7,497 bases of DNA from Dehalococcoidia bacterium (GTDB taxonomy: Bacteria > Chloroflexota > Dehalococcoidia > Bin125), in contig RKRS01000062.1 of NCBI GenBank assembly GCA_007571275.1, positions 1-7,497 of the forward strand. Reading direction: 5' to 3'. A program made the translations under genes and the position numbers. Below are positions 1 to 4,338 of the stretch, in pieces; within the stretch, counting starts at the first letter, position 1; each line of letters begins with the position of its first letter. The notes under the pieces were generated by a model. The model saw only the letters and a program-made list of their open reading frames with translations. It searched no databases and was not told where the DNA came from.

Positions 1-2
1 AT

Positions 3-263
3 GTATACCAGCACCACGGCTCCGACGACCAGCAGCATCTGGCCACCTTTGGCGAGGGAGACTTCTTCGGCGAAATGGCGCTGCTGCTTGGTCGGCCGCG
101 CTCCGCGACGGTTGTCGCGAGTGTCGACACCGAATGCCTCTCGATTCTGCGTAATACCTTCGTCGACGGCGCCAGCGTGCCAGTGCTCTGGGCCATGCTC
201 CAGCATGTCGCCGAGCGACTCGCCCACGCTGATGAAGCCATCGGCCAGATGCATTCGCACTAA
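3..263 (+). CDS. Cyclic-nucleotide-binding domain protein, C-terminal part (5' end outside window)
   Basis: This is the last 86 codons of a gene that starts before the window. The visible part is the second half of a cNMP-binding (CAP/CRP effector) beta-roll. Its phosphate-binding cassette runs from GEGDFFGEMALL to RPRSATV at partial residues 17-37. Glu24 would contact the ribose hydroxyl and Arg33 the cyclic phosphate; both are the canonical residues. A short helical tail follows (about residues 55-86) and then the stop. No helix-turn-helix comes after the beta-roll, so this is not a classical CRP-type transcription factor. The domain probably regulates an N-terminal part that lies outside the window, or stands alone. 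cAMP or cGMP binding is inferred from the intact cassette. The gene converges on the dehydrogenase at 272, with 8 bp between stop codons. A different frame open from position 1 over the same bases lacks any family motif. Confidence 0.85.
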   Translation, partial: VYQHHGSDDQQHLATFGEGDFFGEMALLLGRPRSATVVASVDTECLSILRNTFVDGASVPVLWAMLQHVAERLAHADEAIGQMHSH

Positions 264-271
264 CTGCTTCG

Positions 272-1171
272 CTACGAGTCAGAGACGTCAGTGATTCCTC
301 GCCCGAGTCCGGACACGACCCGGGCGAGGGCCTGCGTCCCTTCATCGCCAAGACCTGACGTCTGCAGTTGGTAGTACAGCTGATGCACCAGCGAGGTATT
401 GGGCAGTGGCTGTAACACGTCGCCACCCGCCTCCAGAGCCAGCCGCAAGTCCTTCTGCATCAACCTGACCATGAAGCCCGGCGCGTAGTCGCCCGCGGCG
501 ATCTTTGGTCCCAGGTTCGACAGTTGCCAACTGCCCGCGGCGCCCGCAGAGATCGCAGCCAGCATTCGTTGCTGGTCGACACCCGACTTGTCGGCCAGCG
601 ACAGCGCCTCGCAGACGCCGAGCAACGCTCCGGCGATCGCCACCTGGTTGCAGAGTTTGACCGTCTGACCTGCTCCGGTTGGTCCACAATGCGTAATCGT
701 CGATCCCATTGCCTCAAGCACTGGTCGGCAACGTTCCAGGACATGCTCGTCTCCACCGACCATGATCGAGAGCGTGCCCGCCTTGGCGCCGGTATCACCG
801 CCCGAGACGGGCGCGTCGAGCATCGCTACGCCGCGTTCGGCCAGCTGCGATGCGACAGATCGCGTGACCGCCGGGGAGATCGTGGACATGTCGATCACCA
901 CGGAACCGGACGCAAGACCGTGAATGGCGGCGTCATCGCGGCTGATCAAGACTGATTCGACGTCGGGCGAATCGGTCACGATCGTGATCAGGACGTCGCT
1001 TGCCTCCGCGACCGCCTGAGGCGACTCGGCCGCCGAAGCGCCCAGCGCGGTGCAGGCGTCGATGCCCGGTTGGGACCGATTCCAGACCGTCGGCATGAAG
1101 CCGGCCTTGATCAGGTTCGCCACCATCGGTACGCCCATGATGCCCAAACCGATAAATCCAATGCGCTCCAT
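272..1171 (-). CDS. NAD(P)-dependent beta-hydroxyacid dehydrogenase (3-hydroxyisobutyrate dehydrogenase / tartronate semialdehyde reductase family)
   Basis: A complete 299-residue protein of the usual family length. It is expected to oxidise or reduce a beta-hydroxyacid/semialdehyde pair with NAD(P)(H) in the cytoplasm. The N-terminal Rossmann loop is GLGIMG (residues 8-13), preceded by GFI. The substrate-binding signature DAPVSGG is at 119-125, followed by GTLSIMVGG. The catalytic lysine is K172 in GQTVKLCNQ, with N175 three residues later, and the all-helical C-terminal domain follows. The closest remembered relatives are GarR/GlxR and MmsB, but the substrate cannot be fixed from sequence. 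A strong purine-rich ribosome binding site (AGAGGGGGAG) sits about 6 nt before the ATG and supports this start. The gene is divergent from the small-protein pair at 1240, sharing a 68-bp promoter region. Confidence 0.93.
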   Translation of the reverse strand: MERIGFIGLGIMGVPMVANLIKAGFMPTVWNRSQPGIDACTALGASAAESPQAVAEASDVLITIVTDSPDVESVLISRDDAAIHGLASGSVVIDMSTISPAVTRSVASQLAERGVAMLDAPVSGGDTGAKAGTLSIMVGGDEHVLERCRPVLEAMGSTITHCGPTGAGQTVKLCNQVAIAGALLGVCEALSLADKSGVDQQRMLAAISAGAAGSWQLSNLGPKIAAGDYAPGFMVRLMQKDLRLALEAGGDVLQPLPNTSLVHQLYYQLQTSGLGDEGTQALARVVSGLGRGITDVSDS

Positions 1172-1239
1172 GGCCGACTCCCCCTCTTGCCCGAATTGGC
1201 TTGTCTCGACTGCGCTCGCCTGCGACTACGATACGACTC
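1172..1239. promoter_or_regulatory. Divergent promoter region with overlapping -10 boxes
   Basis: This 68-bp gap separates two divergent genes. On the + strand TACGAT (1227-1232) lies 7 nt before the ATG at 1240, a leaderless arrangement. On the - strand TATCGT (1233-1228) overlaps the same bases and would give a leader of about 50 nt for the dehydrogenase, which has its own ribosome binding site. No good -35 is visible for either direction. CGACT is repeated at a 10-bp interval (1224-1228 and 1234-1238) around the box. The promoter assignment is inferred from position and consensus only. Confidence 0.4.
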
Positions 1240-1521
1240 ATGCCGCTCTATCTTTCTGAAGCTCGTTGGGACGCCTCACAGCCGCTCAGCGAAACCCTTG
1301 ACGCGTTTGAAGGCATCGTCCAGCGCACTGGTGGTCAGCTGTTGCAGGCGCTGCAAATCGAAACCGGGCTTTCTCTGACGATTGAGACGCCGGACGACCT
1401 GTCGCTTTTTCGTATCGGGCGCGAGGCTTCGGCGCTGGGGCTTGAGCTGACCTCGCGCGTGGCCTTGTCCCGAACCGAGGCCGAGGCGCTGGACCACGCA
1501 GATCGAGAGCGGAGCAAGTAG
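1240..1521 (+). CDS. Small uncharacterised protein, possibly ferredoxin-like fold (DUF4242-like)
   Basis: A 93-residue protein I do not recognise with certainty. The order of predicted elements is strand (LYLSEARW, 3-10), helix (SETLDAFEGIVQRTG, 17-31), two strands (about 33-41 and 44-50), helix (DDLSLFRIGREASALG, 52-67) and strand (ELTSRVALS, 69-77). This beta-alpha-beta-beta-alpha-beta order fits a ferredoxin-like fold. The block running from the strand through TPDD, the helix and the final strand resembles the DUF4242 (nickel-binding SCO4226-like) family; this is a fold-level guess. There is no Cys or His, so the metal site of that family is not evident. I chose the ATG at 1240 because a -10-like TACGAT lies 7 nt upstream; an in-frame TTG at 1201 would overlap the promoter. 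The next gene follows after 13 nt with a clear ribosome binding site, so the two are probably one operon. Confidence 0.7.
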   Translation: MPLYLSEARWDASQPLSETLDAFEGIVQRTGGQLLQALQIETGLSLTIETPDDLSLFRIGREASALGLELTSRVALSRTEAEALDHADRERSK

Positions 1522-1534
1522 AGGAGTCTCACCG

Positions 1535-1732
1535 ATGGCCGACAACGCGCGCTGCGAAGAAATCCGAGCTGAACGCGCTCGGCTGAACAGGCTTGCCGAC
1601 GACATGCCGGGCAAGCTACCGCCGCAACCGGGCGAGGGCCCGCTTGGCCGACCCAATCCCGAACTGCGCCGTATCTACGACCAGATCAATGACTTGCGCA
1701 AAGAACTGCTGGCCATGGGCTGTAAGCCATGA
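1535..1732 (+). CDS. Small hypothetical protein, predicted helical hairpin with terminal cysteines
   Basis: A 65-residue protein, second in a two-gene unit. GAGGAG at 1521-1526 overlaps the previous stop codon and lies 8 nt before the ATG, which is strong evidence that it is translated. I do not recognise the family. Residues 3-23 form a charged, probably helical segment (CEEIRAERARLNRLADD). A Pro/Gly-rich linker follows at 25-42, then a second amphipathic helix from about 43 to 61 (ELRRIYDQINDLRKELL). One cysteine lies near each end (C7 and C63). In an antiparallel helical hairpin these would come close together and could form a disulfide or a metal site; this is inference. No signal peptide or membrane segment is seen. 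Confidence 0.7.
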   Translation: MADNARCEEIRAERARLNRLADDMPGKLPPQPGEGPLGRPNPELRRIYDQINDLRKELLAMGCKP

Positions 1733-1770
1733 GCTGAGTTCACGCTCGATTAACAGTTGGTCACCGCCTG

Positions 1771-1799
1771 TAGCAATTCCGCCCCCCACTGGCTAGACT
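1771..1799 (+). promoter_or_regulatory. Candidate promoter for the c-di-AMP riboswitch transcript
   Basis: TAGACT at 1794-1799 resembles a -10 box. TAGCAA at 1771-1776 is a weak -35 candidate at 17-bp spacing. Transcription would begin near 1806, about a dozen nucleotides before the first paired base of the aptamer, which is the expected position. No terminator separates this from the small-protein genes upstream, so read-through from them is also possible. Confidence 0.35.
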
Positions 1800-1817
1800 G
1801 AGGGACACAACTGAATA

Positions 1818-1964
1818 TTCGGGCCGAATCCCTGCCCAGTCTCACGACCGCGCAGGGAGCGGGGGACCCACCACTTTGGGGTGAATGCGGCACCTGATCA
1901 TCGATCAACCGCACGGCGCACTCCTTCGCGCCGAACCCGTCAGCTAACCCCGTAGGCGACCGAG
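1818..1964 (+). promoter_or_regulatory. Cyclic di-AMP riboswitch aptamer (ydaO/yuaA class)
   Basis: The conserved core of the ydaO/yuaA c-di-AMP riboswitch is present in order: GCCGAATCC (1823-1831), GGGGGACCCA (1861-1870), TGGGGTGAAT (1877-1886), CCGAACCCGTCAGCTAACCC (1931-1950) and GTAGGCG (1952-1958). Pairing supports it. P1 joins 1819-1825 with 1955-1963, with a two-base GA bulge. CCCTGC 1830-1835 pairs with GCAGGG 1852-1857, CCCA 1867-1870 with TGGG 1877-1880, TGCGG 1886-1890 with CCGCA 1909-1913, and GGCGC 1915-1919 with GCGCC 1928-1932. In known members c-di-AMP binding usually turns off downstream genes for cell-wall hydrolases, osmolyte or potassium transport. Here no such gene follows on this strand: the RNA runs into a structured region and a terminator, then meets a convergent gene. 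The aptamer call rests on motif recall and hand-folding. Confidence 0.93.
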
Positions 1965-1970
1965 GGAGCA

Positions 1971-2123
1971 GCGCACTTGAGCTATGGCTTGGTGCGCGAA
2001 ACAAGAACCCGTGTCTTGAGCACGGCTCCACCGGTTCGCCCGACTGCCTCTTGGCAGTCATCGGCTGCGAACGTGAGAGTCCCGCCGGGAGCGACCGCCT
2101 GGCGTACTCAGGGGCACGGGTTT
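1971..2123 (+). ncRNA. Structured RNA region between the c-di-AMP aptamer and the terminator, unknown class
   Basis: Hand-folding shows two consecutive domains. First is a hairpin at 1971-1997 with GCGCAC pairing to GTGCGC, extended by further pairs with one bulge to a UAUG loop. Second is a domain at 2005-2123 closed by a basal stem of about 15 pairs: 2006-2020 (AACCCGTGTCTTGAG) with 2107-2122, including a few G-U pairs and one bulged G. Inside is a long arm at 2034-2072, in which GTTCGC pairs with GCGAAC and GACTGCC pairs with GGCAGTC around a TCTT loop. GCTCC 2025-2029 can also pair with GGAGC 2088-2092. Codon-like periodicity is absent. I do not recognise the RNA class. It could be an unusually large expression platform or an RNA in its own right that shares the transcript. 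Confidence 0.55.
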
Positions 2124-2151
2124 CTCGCTCGCCCGACCCCACTTCCTGGCC

Positions 2152-2186
2152 GACCCCCGGACAACGCGTCCGGGGGTTCGGTTTTT
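2152..2186 (+). terminator. Intrinsic terminator of the riboswitch transcript
   Basis: A GC-rich stem joins 2152-2162 (GACCCCCGGAC) to 2168-2178 (GTCCGGGGGTT), 11 pairs including one G-U, around a five-base AACGC loop. TCGG... then T5 (2182-2186) follows. The T-run begins about 4 nt after the stem, slightly displaced from the ideal. There is no T-run on the opposite strand, so it acts on + strand transcripts rather than on the convergent enoyl-CoA hydratase gene ending at 2197. The bases 2174-2181 are complementary to the conserved aptamer segment 1931-1938, which suggests a possible regulatory switch. Confidence 0.75.
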
Positions 2187-2196
2187 CTCGTCGACC

Positions 2197-3012
2197 TTAT
2201 CGACCGACGAAGTTTGGTGGGCGCTTCTCGAGGAATGCGCGCGCGGCCTCCTTGTTGTCCTCGCCAGTGAATGAGAGTGCGACGTGCGCGCCCTCCTGGT
2301 AGAGCGAATCACGCAGGTTTGCCGTGGCGCCGAAGTTGAGCGTCCACTTCATCATCGCCAGGACGGAGGTCGGGCCTTGCGCGATCTCGCGGCAGAAGGC
2401 GAGACCCTCCGGGATCAGTTCGTCGTGAGGCACGACTCTGCTCACGATCCCTTCGCTCTCTGCTTCTTCGGCGGACAGTTGGCCACCGAGCATCAGCAGC
2501 TCGCGCGCCTTCGTGATCCCGACCATGCGCTGCAGGAACCAGGCGCAGCCGTAGTCGCCCGAGACGCCGATGTTACGGAAGGCGGTGACGAAGCGGGCGC
2601 GTTCCGAGGCAATGCGGAAGTCGGTGGCGAGCGCGAGGCCGAGTCCGCCACCGGCGGCGGGACCATTGACCAGCGACACGGTTGGCGTGCCCATCTCGTG
2701 CAGCATGCCCGAGGTGCCTGCCTGCTGACGGTGTCCGACGCGGTTGCCGACGCCTGGCCCTGGCCGCGGCGCGTCGGAACGACGGCTCATGTTGTTGATG
2801 TCGGCCCCAGCCGAGAAACCGCGTCCCGCTCCGGTCAGGGCGACGCAGCGCACCTGAGGATCGTCCTCGCAGTCGACCAGCGACTCCATCAGACGGGGGA
2901 TCAGATCGTCGCCGAACGCGTTGAGTCGCTCCGGTCGATTCAGCGTGATCAGCGCCACGCCGTCGTCACGCTTCTCCAGGATGACCGTGGCCTCGCTATT
3001 GGTCTCTGACAT
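2197..3012 (-). CDS. Enoyl-CoA hydratase/isomerase family protein (crotonase fold)
   Basis: A 271-residue crotonase-superfamily enzyme acting on acyl-CoA in the cytoplasm. The N-terminal strand-loop ALITLNRPERLNAF is at 20-33. The oxyanion-hole segments are GFSAGADI (65-72) and PAAGGGLGLALATD (118-131), and the C terminus EKRPPNFVGR is typical. At the position of the first hydratase glutamate (rat ECH Glu144) there is no acid, and near the second (Glu164) there is D153 in GVSGDYG. That pattern resembles PaaG-type enoyl-CoA isomerases more than true hydratases, so the reaction is uncertain. The frame stays open 219 bp further upstream, but that extension is unlike any crotonase N terminus. The ATG at 3012 has AGAGAGG 7 nt upstream, so I chose it. 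The gene converges on the riboswitch terminator and diverges from the SRAP gene. Confidence 0.92.
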   Translation of the reverse strand: MSETNSEATVILEKRDDGVALITLNRPERLNAFGDDLIPRLMESLVDCEDDPQVRCVALTGAGRGFSAGADINNMSRRSDAPRPGPGVGNRVGHRQQAGTSGMLHEMGTPTVSLVNGPAAGGGLGLALATDFRIASERARFVTAFRNIGVSGDYGCAWFLQRMVGITKARELLMLGGQLSAEEAESEGIVSRVVPHDELIPEGLAFCREIAQGPTSVLAMMKWTLNFGATANLRDSLYQEGAHVALSFTGEDNKEAARAFLEKRPPNFVGR

Positions 3013-3064
3013 CTGGGAACCTCTCTTGGCACAGGATGTGCTTATTGCAGTCTGGGAACCTCTC
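3012..3064. repeat. Pair of 14-bp direct repeats in a divergent promoter region
   Basis: TCTGGGAACCTCTC occurs exactly at 3012-3025 and again at 3051-3064, a 39-bp offset. One copy covers the ribosome binding site of the enoyl-CoA hydratase gene. The other lies in the probable - strand promoter spacer and -35, upstream of the SRAP operon. The placement suits a regulator binding site, but a chance local duplication of the leader is equally possible. No regulator family is recognised. Confidence 0.5.
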
Positions 3065-3066
3065 AA
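3039..3066 (-). promoter_or_regulatory. Candidate promoter of the enoyl-CoA hydratase gene
   Basis: Read on the - strand, TTGAGA (3066-3061) and TAAGCA (3044-3039) are separated by 16 bp and could be -35 and -10 boxes. Transcription would start near 3032, giving a leader of about 20 nt that contains the AGAGAGG ribosome binding site. The -10 match is only partial. The spacer and -35 contain one copy of the 14-bp direct repeat. Confidence 0.35.
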
Positions 3067-3085
3067 TGCTAGGGGCAGACCTGCG

Positions 3086-3091
3086 TATGCT
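3086..3091 (+). promoter_or_regulatory. -10 box of the SRAP operon, probable leaderless start
   Basis: TATGCT lies 6 nt before the SRAP start codon at 3098. No ribosome binding site lies in the preceding 15 nt, so transcription would begin at or next to the start codon. No convincing -35 is seen. The call rests on consensus and spacing. Confidence 0.4.
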
Positions 3092-3097
3092 GAGCCT

Positions 3098-3796
3098 ATG
3101 TGCGGACGCTTCACCCTGACCGTCGAGTCGCTGGAGCTTGTTGAAGCGGTGCGGCGGCTGAACGTGCAGCTTCGCGCAGTCATCTTCCGACCGCGCCATA
3201 ACGTCGCGCCAACCCAACTGCATCCGATCATCCTCGCCGATGGCGAGCAGTTCGCCGCTCAACCGGCGCGTTGGGGATTGGTCAACTTCTGGGCCACAGA
3301 CGCAAAACGAGCGTCGCAACAGATCAACGCCCGTTCCGAAACCGTCGCAGCATCTCGCGCCTACGCGCGACCATTCAAGCGTCAGCGTTGTCTCGTCCCG
3401 GCCGACGGTTGGTACGAGTGGAACGGTCCCAGGCGTCAGCGGCAACCGCACTGGCTCCATCGAGCTGACAGAGAGCCATTTGTGTTCGCCGGTTTGTACG
3501 ACATCTGGTACCCGCAGCCGGATCGGCCTGCGGCCACGTTCACCATCCTGACCAGCGAGGCTTCCCAGTCGCTGGCCAGCATTCACGCTCGGATGCCGGT
3601 TGTGATGCCGGCTAATCGACAAGAGGCGTGGCTCGATTCTGGCAATCAGGACGCCGCTGCGCTGCGCTTCCTGCTCGATCTCCCGCCTGATGACGCGTTT
3701 GTCGCGGTACCGGTGTCGAGCCGTGTCAACGCTGTCAGGAACGACGACCCGAGCCTCCTGCACATCGAACAACAGCCAATGCTCGGTCTCACCTAG
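3098..3796 (+). CDS. SRAP domain protein (SOS response-associated peptidase; YedK/HMCES family)
   Basis: A complete 232-residue SRAP protein. The family shields abasic sites in single-stranded DNA: the N-terminal cysteine, exposed after removal of Met1, forms a thiazolidine crosslink with the open-ring sugar. All catalytic residues are visible: C2 in MCGRF, N77 in INARSET, E107 in DGWYEW and H163 in HARMP. These match C2, N75, E105 and H160 of E. coli YedK. WGLVNFW (59-65) and CLVPADGWYEW (98-108) are further family blocks. The frame is open 177 bp upstream, but Cys must be residue 2, so the ATG at 3098 is right. It is the first gene of an operon with a DinB-fold protein (14-nt gap) and a PLP enzyme. 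A -10-like TATGCT 6 nt upstream suggests leaderless translation. No LexA box is recognised. Confidence 0.96.
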   Translation: MCGRFTLTVESLELVEAVRRLNVQLRAVIFRPRHNVAPTQLHPIILADGEQFAAQPARWGLVNFWATDAKRASQQINARSETVAASRAYARPFKRQRCLVPADGWYEWNGPRRQRQPHWLHRADREPFVFAGLYDIWYPQPDRPAATFTILTSEASQSLASIHARMPVVMPANRQEAWLDSGNQDAAALRFLLDLPPDDAFVAVPVSSRVNAVRNDDPSLLHIEQQPMLGLT

Positions 3797-3810
3797 CTCT
3801 GGAGTACAAC

Positions 3811-4338
3811 ATGTTCAGCGATATCAATGACTTCCTCCGCTACTTTCGCTCGGTCAACCGCCGCGCTGTGCGCGATGTGACCGCGCTGCCTCCCGAGGCC
3901 GATGGCTGGACGCCGCAGGGCGGCGAGGGCGAAATGGCCTGGTCGATCAACAAGCTGATCGGTCACATGTGCGGCTCGCGACTGTACTTCGCCAGCGCGT
4001 ATCGAGGTGAGGGCTGGATCTCGCCGGCGCCGCCCGACGTGAGCCATTCCGATCTCTGGGCGCCTGCGCTCGACGCTAGCTTTGAGGAGTTCAGCCGTCT
4101 CGTCAGCGAGGTCGGACCCGAGGGGTTGTCGCGCCAGGTGGACATGATCGATACGCCCGGCGCGTCGCTCAGCGGTTGGCGCGTGTTGATGATGATGATG
4201 GAACACGACATCCACCACCGCTCGCAGATCGATACCTACGCCGGCCTCAACGGCTGGGATCCGCCTGATATCTACTTCCGCTCCGCCGAGACGATCGCCG
4301 AGCGCCAGGCCGACCAGATCGCGAAGTACCGCTCGTGA
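3811..4338 (+). CDS. DinB-like (DinB/YfiT four-helix) protein
   Basis: A 175-residue protein with the DinB/YfiT four-helix-bundle pattern. The three-histidine metal site is plausible: H52 in KLIGHMCGSRLYF at the end of helix 2, and H132 plus H136 in MEHDIHHRSQIDTY, the HxxxH signature followed by R/Q. Members of this superfamily are putative metal-dependent enzymes, including thiol transferases such as the bacillithiol and mycothiol types; the substrate here is unknown. GGAG 6 nt before the ATG is a good ribosome binding site. It lies 14 nt after the SRAP gene, and its TGA overlaps the GTG of the next gene, so translation is probably coupled. Four ATG codons in a row (4188-4199, Met127-130) form a small trinucleotide tract. 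The link to SRAP might reflect a stress theme, but that is inference. Confidence 0.87.
   Translation: MFSDINDFLRYFRSVNRRAVRDVTALPPEADGWTPQGGEGEMAWSINKLIGHMCGSRLYFASAYRGEGWISPAPPDVSHSDLWAPALDASFEEFSRLVSEVGPEGLSRQVDMIDTPGASLSGWRVLMMMMEHDIHHRSQIDTYAGLNGWDPPDIYFRSAETIAERQADQIAKYRS

Noticed and set aside
1..294. Open frame in phase 1 beginning with ATG at the first base
   Set aside because: It is Ser/Thr/Pro/Arg-rich with no family motif, and overlaps a frame with a clear cyclic-nucleotide-binding cassette.
1984..2019. Short ATG frame of 11 codons after the aptamer as a regulatory leader peptide
   Set aside because: It is short enough to occur by chance, its best purine-rich tract is too far upstream, and the bases are better explained by RNA pairing.
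1750..2142. - strand open frame of 130 codons across the riboswitch region
   Set aside because: The conserved + strand riboswitch motifs account for these bases; the translation is low-complexity Ser/Arg/Pro.
2130..2180. The 2152-2178 hairpin as a terminator for the - strand enoyl-CoA hydratase gene
   Set aside because: On the - strand the hairpin is followed by a GC-rich sequence with no T-run, so only + strand termination is supported.
1977..2270. A + strand frame from TTG 1977, preceded by GAGGGAG at 8 nt, as the missing riboswitch target gene
   Set aside because: The frame runs through the terminator and into the 3' end of the enoyl-CoA hydratase gene, has no GC-rich third positions, resembles no family, and its start falls inside the 1971-1997 hairpin. 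Only the ribosome-binding-like GAGGGAG argues for it.
2284..3009. Long + strand open frame antisense to the enoyl-CoA hydratase
   Set aside because: The - strand frame carries all crotonase motifs; the antisense frame is a GC-rich shadow.
3013..3231. Upstream extension of the enoyl-CoA hydratase to 344 residues
   Set aside because: The extra residues are basic and low-complexity, overlap the SRAP gene on the other strand, and a good ribosome binding site lies before the ATG at 3012.
2996..3772. Long - strand open frame antisense to the SRAP gene
   Set aside because: The + strand holds every SRAP catalytic residue; the antisense product matches nothing I know.
4188..4199. (ATG)4 tract as a phase-variation repeat
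   Set aside because: Four units of a trinucleotide are too few and cannot shift the frame; it simply encodes four methionines.
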